Shown here piece after piece: positions 50,401-64,000 of a DNA stretch of 64,000 nucleotides. The notes beneath the pieces were generated by a model. The model had not been told where the DNA came from. It searched no databases and worked only from the letters and a program-made list of their open reading frames with translations. Each line of letters opens with the position of its first letter. Position 1 is the stretch's first letter. The translations under genes and the position numbers were made by a program. This DNA is from Lepisosteus oculatus (Eukaryota; Chordata; Actinopteri; Semionotiformes; Lepisosteidae), in NCBI RefSeq assembly GCF_040954835.1, contig NC_090711.1, positions 7,757,501 to 7,821,500 of the forward strand, in the 5' to 3' direction.

Positions 50401-50459
50401 TGTGTCCATCAGGCCGCTCTTAATATTGACTGAGTGCTGAAGCCGCTCATACGAAATCA

Positions 50460-50480
50460 TTCAGCACCACGGTCAGCACC
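50460..50480 (+). promoter_or_regulatory. kcnk15: RE1/NRSE site (REST binding) upstream of kcnk15
   Basis: Left half TTCAGCACC, then AC, then right half GGTCAGCACC: 19 of 21 bases match the canonical RE1 with correct half-site spacing. It lies 1332 bp upstream of the kcnk15 ATG. REST silences neuronal genes, including ion channels, outside neurons. Confidence 0.6.
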
Positions 50481-50524
50481 TTTCTCAGGCGAGCACAACC
50501 GCCTTGAACAGCAATGGTTGCACA

Positions 50525-50725
50525 TTACATTTTAAATTGATGATTAACCTTTTCATACTTCATTAGTTCTGACTTCATCTCCTTGGAAATGCAAACCACG
50601 AAGCCTGGTTTTTTCTTCTGCTCCTGGCAGATAGCATACTGCATTAAAAGATTAGGTTCAGCGGTAATACGATTTCTAAGGGAAAAAAGAAAGTTGTCAC
50701 AGAATTTACGTGGGAGATTAACCAT
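50525..50725 (-). other. Candidate exon of unknown gene
   Basis: Open frame reading NRITAEPNLLMQYAICQEQK and then KKPGFVVCISKEMKSEL after a plausible acceptor (cccttag at about 50677). Codon use looks protein-like, but I do not recognise the family and see no clear donor or partner exon. It may be a pseudogene piece or chance. Confidence 0.2.
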
Positions 50726-51740
50726 TTTAGTTAAACGCGACTCTATATGAGACTATGCCGCATTTAAACTACTGTATTCAATGTTTTGGGCTCTGTTTGA
50801 CTTGTAGTTTTTACATAAAACTTTCTGATCTTGTCGAGAACTGGCGCTGTACAACCTATGCTATGGTTTCTGTAATCATAAAAAATGCTTACTCAGATTC
50901 ACGTTTTCCGTGCGCGATCTACATCATCAGATTTGTGTTTCGTTTAGGTTGCAGCAGCTCTTTAATTAGCATACTTCGGGGAAGTGTTTATTTTTTGCAT
51001 CTCCGTCACGATTTGGATTTTACTCCCTGCTACTGCGAGTCGTGAGCGCTGCTTCTCTTCCTTAAAGGTCACGGTGTTAAAATATTAATTTCAGTCTGGG
51101 ATTACTGAAAGAAAAAACAATATTTCCAGCAACCTCTAATATGCGGTATTGCAGTTTCTCAGTCTGCGATTTATCAGCGATCGATATGACTAGCAGAGCT
51201 GTGGTCATGGTAATTACCCGAATAGTAGTAACCATACAACTATTAAAAATGAAGATTGGACATATTAAGTTTTATTTGGCTGTGATATGTTTCAAAGGGC
51301 ATGGAAACAACCCAGGACGATATACAGCAAATGCAAAATAAAACTTGAGAGGCATATGAATTTTTTCAGCTCTGCTGGACTGCTTAACATGCAGTAAACA
51401 GAACCTAGTGACTGGGACAAACACGCGAAAATTAGCAAGAACTTAAGTTAATGCGAAAGCTTACTGATGAAAATTAAATTGCAACAATCATGCGACTTCG
51501 ATTGATCTACAAATTATTCCCTCTGCTTCCTTCGTTCATCTTCATCTGCACAGCCAACCGCAAGCCGCATAAAAAAATACAGTCCTGATTGCTTTTCGAA
51601 CTACAAGTCGAGTTCGGAGATTACAGTCTTGTGCCTGCCGCGACGTTTTTACGATTTTTTAACATAAAATTAATCTTTGAATCCAAGTTTTCCTTTAATT
51701 CATTGCCCGTTTCCCCCGTGCACTTTGGTGTGTATTAGCG

Positions 51741-54163
<2,423 letters not shown>

Positions 54164-54439
54164 GTTTAGGAATCATGTGGTAGAAGTATTTGTATAAATT
54201 TGATAGTTTTTATACAAAGCATGAGTTGAATCATTGAAAAAACATTTGCAAAATCGATGTTGTCTTTCACACAGCCATCCATTTGGTTATGAGTAGCATT
54301 TGTTATCTTACTTTTTTCCTGCTTTTAAGAATGTGCTCTTTATTATGATTGTTTTGTTGTTGTTGCATAACTATAATAAGCATGTACTACCTGCCGGGCA
54401 CAGAATGGAAAGGGCCAGCTGAGCACATACAGTAGGTTA

Positions 54440-54445
54440 AATAAA
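54440..54445 (+). terminator. kcnk15: Candidate kcnk15 polyadenylation signal
   Basis: First AATAAA after the stop, 277 nt downstream. Other signals further on are possible. Confidence 0.4.
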
Positions 54446-55304
54446 TGGGTCTAGAAAATCATACAGCGATCAGACATGAATGCAAGGAGTTTGATATAGA
54501 GGTGATGCTGGATGCACCAAGTAAGGAAACCAAAGATTGAGTCCAACATTAGTGGGCCACCAGTGTTTAATTTAGTAGCCACAGTAAAAAGTTTCTCTAC
54601 TTATATTCTGTTTATCTGGATATAAGAAAGTTAGCGGCACTATTTTGTTTTTGTATAAGTTATTAGCATTGTTTTCACTCCTTATCTTGAAAACTACACA
54701 GGTTAAAATACTAGAAACTCAAATTAACCACATAAGAGATAACCATTGTACCACATTTTATAAAGAATAACACACATACCCACATACAGTAGATTAAAAT
54801 TAAATTGAGACCCCACTAATGACTAGTGGGGCCTGCCATCAGTGTTAATTAATAATCATCTGTCAATTTCAAGCTCGTATTAGAAGCTTAAGCTTACCTC
54901 TATTGCCCCCTGGAACCAAATTCACATTCTTTTCTCACTCAGAATGTTCCAAGCAGCTTCCCAAACCTGAAATAACTGAGACAAGACAGTCAAGAGTAAG
55001 GCTATGAGAAATGGAGCCGGGGGCTGATAAACACTGAATTGGCAAAAATGAAATTGAGGCATATTACTAAAGCTGAGCAACAGAATGCTGAAGAGTGTGC
55101 CAGTATGTTTGCTGGCAAGGGGGGACATTATTGAAGGAGAATCATTTTGCTGTACATAAAGCATGCCTTCCTATTCATTTTCTTTTGAAAAAATGTATGT
55201 AATACCAAACAATAGAATTTGAATGTTATATAAATCAATAGTTTTTACAGTTCCTTTCTTAGGTATTTCAGTAAATGTAATTTGTTTGCATAATTTTGAC
55301 CACC

Positions 55305-55645
55305 GGGCAGCACAGTAGTGGTGGTTAACAGTGCCACTTCACTGAGCTGGGGCCCTGGGTTCAATTCATGGGGTGCTATCTGTGTGGAGTTTGTTATTCA
55401 CCTCATATTCACATGGTTTCCTCAAGGTGCTATGGTTTCCTCCACCATTCCAAAGACATACTAGTGGGTTCATTGGCTTCTGGGAAACTGGCCCTGCTGT
55501 GAGTGTGTGTGCCCTGTGAAGGACTGACATCCTATCCAGGGTGTACCCTGCCTTGTGCCCGTTGCTTGCCAGGATAGGCTCCGGCTCACTCACCATCCTG
55601 TATTGGATGATTTGGTTAGAAAAGGGATTGATGGATGAATTGTGA
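55305..55645 (+). mobile_element. tRNA-derived SINE, nearly full length
   Basis: Head with box A-like tagtggtggtta and box B GGTTCAATTCA (from 55358), then ctgtgtggagtttg, ggtttcctccacc, a cagggtgtaccctgccttgt segment, and a tail gattggtt/gattgatggatg. This is the widespread fish type (ggggccctgggttcaa). Confidence 0.75.
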
Positions 55646-55672
55646 TCACCCATATATCTATTCTGAAGAAGA

Positions 55673-56112
55673 AATTCAGGTGGGTAGCTGTGTCAGCATG
55701 CTTAGTCTGCAAAGAAACAAGTAATAGGTTTATTCCATGCTAAAAAGAGAAAAGAGAAAACACAATGTTTTGGCTGTGAAGCCTTCTTCAGGTGTGAGAA
55801 GGACAAAAATGAAACTAGGTTCACACCATGCCCCTGCTCTACATGACCGACTTGTTTTCGTGTAATCTTCTCTATCTTCTCATGCAGGTTTTGACTTCAC
55901 ACCTTTCTTCACCTCTCTCCACTTTGCACTTCCTGAGTGGCCTCTCTGCCCCTCCTGCCTCCTCCCCTCTCCCAGCTTGTGTTCTTCTGCGCTCTTTAAT
56001 CTTTGCTGGCTGCCCTGTCTTTCTCGCACCTGAAGAAGTCTTCACAGGCGAAATGTTGTGTTTTCTCTCTTCTCTTTTCAGCATGGAATAAACCTATTAC
56101 TTGTTCCTTCTT
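55673..56112. mobile_element. MITE-like fold-back element with about 88-bp inverted arms
   Basis: Left arm about 55714-55800 (caagtaataggtttattcca, tgaagccttcttcaggtg) and right arm about 56020-56107 in reverse (cacctgaagaagtcttcaca, tggaataaacctattacttg). The spacer is about 220 bp, TC-rich and non-coding. Same family as the hairpin at 31.2 kb. No transposase. Confidence 0.65.
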
Positions 56113-59100
56113 AAGAAGAATGTTTGAGGGCACACTGGAAGTGCGGACTGCTTTGGCAACAGCAGTGATTTGCAATACTGTGGGTGAAACTCATTCCTCA
56201 TACAGTTGTGTTGCATCTTAGCAAAATGACACAAAAACAAATTGTCATAACACTGTTACCATAGCAAAGAGTCAACCAGAGTGATTCAAAGACTGTTTCA
56301 CATATACTGAAAAAATCACCGAGAAACAACCACCTGGTATCAGCAGGTTTAATAGTCCTAGGTTCAGAATTCAGGTGGCACATTTCAATGTAAAATGATT
56401 TATTATAGTTTTAGATTTAGCCTTATGACAGTAATGAAGGCAGAGAGTGCTTTAGTTTCTCTTGCCATTTATATTTTTATCTTGATTAAAAAATAAAAAT
56501 TTGGTACTGCAAATGGTTAGCACCTCATGATAAATGTTAACACTTGACATCTATTTCATAGCTGTGAAAATTTTTGGGAAAGATCTTTTGCAAGGATACA
56601 AGATGACAAGCCTATTCATATAAACTATATATATAAAGTATATTTTTTCTTTCCTCATTTGTAAGGATAATTAATAATGATTGAATGAATAATTGTTTAA
56701 AACTGATTCCCTGATAAATACAACCTATTTGCAAGCCAACAACTGGATCTTTATTTGCTCCACTGATGGAAAGGCAGGGTTTTCTTGAAACAAACTAATC
56801 TTTTTCCTCATTCCTAATAATGGTGATGATCATGATCATAATAATGGGGACTCCTAACAGAGACACAATTTTTGTGAATGGTGTGGAGTGTTTTTCTCTT
56901 TTTACCCACACAGAATCCTGGGGGATTCGTGGTCACAATCAGTGAAATACTCCAGGTTAAATCTTGTGGTAGAGCCACTTGAGAATCCATAGGCTTCTCT
57001 TTTGTTCTTTGGGTATTTAGGCCAAACAAAATAAAAACCAAACCCGTCACATCAAGACTATCAGAGGATTTTCAAGAACTGTATGATATTTTCCCTTCAC
57101 TACTGTCCGTTCTCGTTTTCAGGAACTACACTTAATAGATTTCTGATTCATTATAAAAAGAAGGAGATAGCATTAGAAATTAATGGGAATTAATTAGAAA
57201 TTGGGTTACAAAACAGAGCATGAACTACAATCTACAGGAACACTGGAATAAAATGGTAACTGTGAAAATTCCCAAGGCAAATTCAGAGCAAACTAAGAAA
57301 AACATTCTTCGGTCAGGTCCTTAATTTATTTATATACTCAAAAATTATAATATATATACTGTATAAAACTACACCTCACAATTGAACTGAAGCTAACTAG
57401 GAAACCCAGTGCAACCATTGTTTCAAACCTATTCAGTGAGGTCAACTACCGCCACACCCTGCAAACAATTGACGTGTGCATTCTGTATTCCATCCAATTA
57501 AAGCATACTAATAAATTAGCAAGATTTGGAGGCCGTCATTTTGTCAGCCTCTAGAAGTAGCTTAACCATACAGTAATTGCGCCCTCCAGCTGAACAACCC
57601 ACTACAATAGAGAAAACCTCCTCAGTCAGTCCTTAATTTGATGAATGAATGATTAATGAAAGATCATTCCTCCAATAACTATCTGAACAATACTTAAAAA
57701 AGTTACAATGCTTTCATATCCGAGAGTCTTAATACAATATATTCACTAATTAGGGTTTCGACTCCAGGCCATTGAAAAAAGTACACGTAACTGCTGTAGA
57801 CAGAGTTCTAAAACTTATTCCCAGTTTTAACTTAAAGTTAAGAAGCGGCATTGTACATGCAGTTATTTTAATGAGCTTGATAAGTCAAAGCAATTTACAC
57901 AGATGAAAACAAAACATACTATAGGACGTTTTTTAGGTCCAGGCGTTCTACAGTATATGTTGCATTCATCACAGTTAAAGTGTGTTGATTTTTATGACAA
58001 CAGTCAGATCCTTCAAAACTCCACTCCAAACAAAACTTCAAACTCTATGTCTGGTTCAAAATCAAAATTGTAACATTATATTTTGGTTGGTTTAGCAACA
58101 GCATACATACACATTTTCAATTATAAGTATACTAGCTGTACTCAAGTCATAGGTGAAATTGTTCCACATTTCATTAAAATTACAATAGTAGAAAACATAC
58201 GTGGTCTAACATTAAAAAAACATGGAATACAGTATAACTGACTCTGAAATACTTGTTCCATTCCATCTGCTATTTAATCAAAATGTTACTTTACATATAA
58301 ATGGAAAACTGATTAGGCAATAGAATTTTAAATGGTGGTTTTGAATAAATTGCCATCTGTTCTGGGCTTATAAAACACAAGGCAGAACACGCTTAATTCA
58401 TTAATCAGTTTAAATATCATACATCCCCCCACTGTGCTGTCACCTGACTTTATTCAAGGCTGTGTTCACTAATTTGTACATTCTTAAACAGCACATATAG
58501 TATATCCAAAGCCTGTTCCCTTGGCAACATTTCTAATCGGAGATCTGTGTCTAACTCAGACTCAGAGGAAACTTTGCAAAAGAGAGAGTACAGGTTGAGT
58601 GCTATAGTTCAGGTGTGAGTATATCCTTAACCATCTGTCACCTGAAATCCCCAGGCAATAGTGTATTATTTTGATGGGCTTGTTCAGAGGAGACACTCCT
58701 ACCCTGTGGCTTGGTGAGCTCATGTGAGATGATAGATAAAGAAACTGTCCTGCAGGCATTATGGAGCATGGAGTTGGTGAACCAGTGAAAACTGTGGAGC
58801 AAAGTACAGTATGCATTGCCTTATTTCCCATATAATGGCAAAAGGGTTCTGCTTGTAAGTTGAATCGATTGCTAATAGCTAATTCCAAATTGAGAGGACA
58901 TTTATAACATTTCAGTTATTCTACATTATTATTAAGAGAAGAATATGAAGAGGAAACAAGTTAAAAACAATATTTGTAACATCTACATATTCACCATCTG
59001 TATCAAAGCCCAGCCATAATTATTATAGTTTCACAAACTGTTCTATTCCAAAAAATTGTTTCACAGATTTCTGCTTTTCGTACAGTACATCAAAGATACA

Positions 59101-60656
59101 TACAATACCTAAAAATATCTCAGTGGAGCTTTATGGCAATTCCACATTTACTTTGCTTTTGAGCAAAAGCAGGTATTGTTCTATCCACAAAATTGTATTT
59201 CCTGGGCTTTACAGGTTATTCTAACATGAAACTAAAAAACTGTACAATATACAACTATACAATATAGTTCTTAAATCAAAGGGATAGTTCAAGCAGGGTT
59301 ACACTCAGGATGCAATTGCTTTGGAGCATTCATGATAATACCTGCAGTGCAATTAGCACCAGTTACTTATTTGATAACCAACACAGGTAAACCAGAGACC
59401 TGCAAGAAAGAGAACACTTTTTGACCTCATACAATATAGTGACAGTGATTGAAAAAGTGCTGTAAAGGTTTTTTTATGCTGTGCTACAATGTACTATTAT
59501 TCTACTGAGTAAAAAAAACAAACTAACATTATGCTTTTATTAAACAGTTACTTTAACTGAAAGTAAAATTTTGTTTTAGCAAACAAATATGAACTATATT
59601 TGAAACTCGCTTGCCCATCAGTGGGACAGGCAGGTACTGTACATTACTTTCCTATCTCAAAGTTGTCTGCACAAGCACACCAGCTTTCAGAGATAATTTG
59701 GGTCCAAGGAAAGGGAGAACAAAAAAGATGCAATAAATCTATTGTAAAAAACAATAACCTCATATTATTTGCTTAAACAGTTTAATTATCAGCGGCTGTC
59801 CGAAACCCTGGCCGTGAATTGAATAATGTTGACTCTATAGAAGGTTCACACTTTTGTTACAGGAGAGACCTCTAGTGGACACACCACCATCTTGTTGCGC
59901 CACAGCACTGATTTCAGACCTGCAACAGATCTAAAAAGGAATACAGGATAAAAAAAATCTAACTGACTTTCATAAGAAATGATGATCACAGCTCAAAAGT
60001 ACAATGTCTCATTAAATTAAGAGAAACCACTTCTGACTTCCATACCAAAACCTCATACTTTCCAACTTATTTCTATGGAAATAATTTTATTGTTTTTTTT
60101 TTTTAAACTCATGTTGTACTAGAATGAAAATGTAGTGTATGCTACAGATGTAAGAAAAGCACAGTAAATTGACCAAATTAAACCAAAAGTAAATTCAATA
60201 TAAAAAACTGCTAAAAATGTTGATGATACCAGAGTCTCTGATGGATTTAAGCAATAAGTTCCACTGTACAGTGCAGCAAAAGAGAAGGCTTTGCTGTAAA
60301 TCGCATGGATTCGGATCTTCAGTGGAGAAAAAGGCCTGAATTAGCAGATATAGTTAAGTGTTGGACTGTAATTTAATAAGCTCTTAAAATAACCTGAAGC
60401 TAGACCACAATTCTGAACACACTAGCCTGCTTAGTACCTTGAAAGACAGTATCCCAGCAAGTAAGGTATTACAGCAGTCTTACCTTTATGAAATAAGAGA
60501 TCAATATTGCAGCATGTGATATACTGTAACAAGGGCATAAAGTGAGGAATGTTACACAGTTGGGAAAAAGATCTTCATCTTAAGTGATGAGCTGCTAAAT
60601 CACCACCCTAGCAAGAACTGTAATATTTTTCAGCATAGACATGTCCGATAGAAGTG

Positions 60657-60790
60657 TCATTCAACAAACAATTCACTATACCATGTTCCAGCTAGACAAA
60701 ATAAATCCACTTCCTGGTCAATAAACGCATTTGTAATTAGAGCCTTAGCATTTAATGGCAGAATATTAAAAAGAACAAATCTAGCAAAGA
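60657..60790 (-). mobile_element. LINE endonuclease-domain fragment
   Basis: Minus-strand frame reads NILPLNAKALITNAFIDQEV, then DLFCLAGTW, resembling the N-terminal motif of LINE apurinic-type endonucleases (NIRSLNNK...DxLFLTETW), with the key Glu replaced by Gly. Short and dead. Confidence 0.5.
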
Positions 60791-62384
60791 TCTTTACTAA
60801 AGAGCAGAGGTTTGTAGAAACATGGCACATATTGCCATTTTGAGAAGACTGCACAGACAGCCACGATCAATACCATGGCCTCTGGGTGAAAACAGACATT
60901 ATGGGACCAGATAGCACTAATTATTGCAGTTAGAGCTCTTTTAATAAACCAAACTATGACTAGCACAGTTTATAGATATGTACTTTTTGCACATACTTAA
61001 CATATAGTATAAACTCCTTTTAAAATTAAGGAGGTGGACATGTCTTCCATAGTGGAATGGTCAGAAATACATGTAGATAGGTGCCTGAATCTATTAATAA
61101 AAAGTCATCAGGAAATAGCTCCCTATGTTAGAAACAATATTTTAGCTATAAAGTAGCAAAGTTATGAATACATTTGGAACTAACTATACATACTAGTAAA
61201 TAGATGATCTGTGTGGTGTGTTCAATATTTTAGTGCCCTTATCATTGTTTTATTATGATTTCTCTTACTAATTAATGAAATATTTATTCTTCTAATGGAT
61301 TTATTTCACCATGGTAGATGTCCATAAGTTATTGGAATGTGCCTCATGGTTGTGTTCGACTGTTACATTATTGTTATGTTTAGATGATACATTCATCCAA
61401 TTCTTTATTTCCTTTATTCATGTTTACAGTCTCTGAAGCAGAGTTAAACAAGACAAATCAAAAACAGAACAAAGATTAAATAACCATTACTTTCATCAGG
61501 AAAACCAGCATCTATTATAGTACTTAAAGGGGTAGGTTGACAAAAGCTTTATCTAAACATATATGTATGAATGGCTTTACTAAAACAAACCAGGTGAAAA
61601 ACACCCAAAACACAGCACAGGTTTAGCAATACTTACTTTATTAAACATGGTACTGTATAAAACACGTTCTTTTTATATTCATAAAAAGGACCGAAAAATG
61701 TGTAAAACTTAATGGCTTAATGGCAACTTTGGATTGTGGAGTGGAGACATAAACACCACATTTACTGGTGACACTGCATTTGATAGAACAGGTATTTTGG
61801 AGTTTTTATCTGTCACACTGCTGTATGAGTGAAACAAAGACATATCTATAGGTACGATTGAATGACCTTTATCATTGAGCAAAAAACTTAAAAAATGTCC
61901 TTACATAATTGATGAGTAATGCTACGTCTGAAGAGTTTTATAACATGCTGAGACATTTTCTTTTACTTGCATATATCAATGCAAATAGTATTGATGCATT
62001 CTCACTTACTGTATATAACAGGGAACACATCCAAAAATATAACCTCAGCTACTACATTACAGAAAACTGACGGTTGATAATGGCTTCTGGAGCTACAGTA
62101 ATAAGGATGGAAAAAGATAGGTGATCAGTGGATGTAACCCTTTATTATTCTGTCAGCTATAAACACATTTTCTCTGTTTTGTTTTCTGTTCTTTTAAAAA
62201 AATCACTACATTAACCCCATGCCATTTGCTTGTTAGGAAAACTACACTTAATTCACACATAGCCTCTGATAATATGAATTGGACCCATCTGAAGCTTCTG
62301 CAGTGCTCACTAACCCGTTAATTTCAGCAGAAAATGAGCTACCTTCTATAGACATGTATCTAAATCGCTGGGGTATCTAAATCT

Positions 62385-62960
62385 ACTCTGAATAAACTGC
62401 AGTATGTCCAAAATTCAGCAGCCAGAATCCTGACAAGGTCTAGTGCAAGTGTTTACATTACTCCTATCCTGGAGTCCTTGCACTGGCTTCTGGTCAAATT
62501 CCGTGTAGACTTTAAAATCCTCATGTTCACCTATAAGGCTCTGCATGGCTTGGCACGTCAGTACCTGTCTGAACTATTATCGCCCTACTTCCCACCTCTC
62601 AACCTTCGCTCTTCTAATTCTGCTCTCCTGACTGTCCCCCAAGCCCGTCTACATTGTATGGGTGACAGGGCCTTCTCCTGTTATGCCCCCAAGCTCTGGA
62701 ACTCTCTCCCCAAGGATATCAGAGAGTCACCTTCTCTAAACTCCTTCAAATCCAGACTCAAAACCTTTTCTTCAGAATAGCCTCTACTTAACTGGTTCTA
62801 TTCTTCACCCCTCTGCTTTCTTAGTACCACCATCCACGATCTCCTCTTTATATTGTAATTATATATTGTGTTTTATCTTGTGTATTCTTCTTATTTATTG
62901 TTGTTGTCATCCTGTAAAGCACTTTTAGATTATTATTATTATTATTTTTATTATTATGGA
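62385..62960 (+). mobile_element. L2-type LINE, 3' end with reverse transcriptase C-terminus
   Basis: Open frame from 62397 to 62780 without a stop: LQYVQNSAARILTRS, LHWLLVKFRVDFKILMFTYK, ALHGLARQYLSELLSPY, GDRAFSCYAPKLWNSLP. This is the usual C-terminus of L2/Maui-like ORF2. The tail ends gtaaagcacttttag plus an (ATT)n run at 62932-62957. 5' truncated, as normal for LINE copies. Confidence 0.75.
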
Positions 62961-64000
62961 CATGGCCAAATACAGAGTTCTGTTGTACTACTCTACCAAT
63001 AGATGGCGGTGTTGCCCTTAACAGCATCCCACAAATCACTCTTCCTCACAGTATGTAAATTCTGTGTTTGCCTTCACAAAAAACAGTTTCCATACTGTAT
63101 GTCGATTCGAATATCTGCAATAGAGCAACATGATGCTTGTTATCATCAGATATAACTGAGAAGCACGCACAATGAACTTGACCATTAATGTTTTCTAATC
63201 AATGTTCAGTTTGGATCAAATTTCCATGATCTGAATTGAGAAAAAAAGAGAGAAACATTTGAAAAGGCTGAAAAATATCAAAATTGAGCGGCTATTCAAG
63301 GCGTATGACAACATTCAACTGATTAATATACAGTATCTGTGTGTCATACAAAGGGAATACAGCATTATTTGGCATGAACATGGTCAGAACCAACAGCAGA
63401 ATGAGCAAAAGAGCTGCTGCATCAGTGATGGAGGCTGTGAAGGAATGCATGAAGATAAATGCTAGGAAGGAAGTGCAAAATACTATTTATAAAGCGGCAG
63501 ATGGGTCAGTCTGAATGACATAAGCTGAGGGTTACGTTCTCTCCTCTATTTCTCTAATGTATAAACTCCATTAAACTACAGTACAGCATTTCTCACAAAG
63601 CTTTCACCATTAATAACATTAAAAAGCACCTTCTTAAAAATTTACAATGGTTCCTTTATCACAGGAATGACAGGGAGTAAAATGCACTCTCCCACATTTT
63701 TTCCAGGATTATGCCTTTCCTGCCTCCATTTAACAAACAATAAGAAGATGTCATGAATTCTTTTAAAATAATATGTGCTCTCAATTGCCGCTATAACTAT
63801 TATTACCACCAGTGCTGCTATTATAAAAACTAGCACTATACTAATATAAGTAGTCACCTTAAATTCAAGTGAAAAGGCGAAGAGCAAGGTTTCTAGTGGA
63901 GCAGAGAAAAGAGCACCAAAAACCTAGGAAGATGGTCATGCAGATGGGACAGCTGATAGACTATCCATCACCTTGTAGCATATTGCTATGCTTTAACAAA

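Larger units (their letters stand above)
24290..50459. other. Gene-poor spacer between ogfr and kcnk15
   Basis: About 26 kb of AT-rich DNA with no supported protein-coding exon. It holds two Tc1-like transposase remnants, SINE and LINE fragments, a fold-back hairpin, microsatellites and an interleaved inverted repeat, each listed separately. The remaining unlisted stretches show no gene or repeat I recognise; all reading frames in them are short and lack family motifs. Confidence 0.6.
54446..64000. other. Region downstream of kcnk15 without a supported gene
   Basis: AT-rich, about 9.5 kb. Contains a tRNA-type SINE, a fold-back element and two LINE fragments, listed separately. The other stretches (56.2-60.6, 61.0-62.3 and 63.0-64.0 kb) show only short chance frames. 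Single-mismatch CTCF-like words are at 59868-59880 (minus) and 62996-63007 (plus). Confidence 0.6.

Noticed and set aside
58562..58888. 108-codon minus-strand frame
   Set aside because: No domain or conserved motif and no splice signals of note; probably chance.

Overview
This is vertebrate nuclear DNA, almost certainly from a ray-finned fish. It is AT-rich, has long introns with standard splice signals, and carries fish-type SINEs, Tc1-like transposons and LINE fragments. The repeat set looks to me like a gar-like or other non-teleost lineage, but that part is an impression and not proven. There are no rRNA genes, free-standing tRNA genes or CRISPR arrays.

Three protein-coding genes were reconstructed exon by exon. 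(1) Positions 1-15516, minus strand: the 5' part (11 exons, the last cut by the window edge) of col9a3, the alpha3 chain of type IX collagen, running from the signal peptide through the COL3 domain into the cysteine-containing NC3 hinge. (2) Positions 17394-24150, minus strand: complete ogfr (opioid growth factor receptor), 7 exons, 598 residues, with a TATA box and a GAS plus ISRE pair in a CpG-rich promoter. (3) Positions 51812-54163, plus strand: the complete two-exon kcnk15 (TASK-5 two-pore potassium channel), 399 residues, with an intact GYG filter. All exons of a gene join in phase, and the exon sums give continuous frames (1797 nt for ogfr, 1200 nt for kcnk15).

The genes work in different systems: cartilage matrix, nuclear opioid and interferon-linked growth control, and membrane potassium leak. 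OGFR and COL9A3 are also head-to-tail neighbours on human 20q13.33, and KCNK15 lies on human 20q13.12, so the window looks like preserved ancestral linkage.

The 27 kb between ogfr and kcnk15 and the last 10 kb hold no gene I can support. They contain decayed transposons (Tc1-like, L2-type and CR1-type LINEs, 5S-rRNA-derived and tRNA-derived SINEs), a fold-back repeat family, an unusual interleaved pair of inverted repeats (38.5-40.0 kb), an RE1/NRSE-like REST site 1.3 kb upstream of kcnk15, and CTCF-type motifs.

The most interesting points are: an EGSGE glycosaminoglycan-attachment motif in the NC3 of col9a3, where human COL9A3 has none; the ISRE/GAS promoter of ogfr; a GC-AG intron that splits the codon for the first glycine of the channel's GYG filter; a uORF ending 2 nt before the kcnk15 start; and a kcnk15 that keeps the filter and a C-terminal RRKSI tail.
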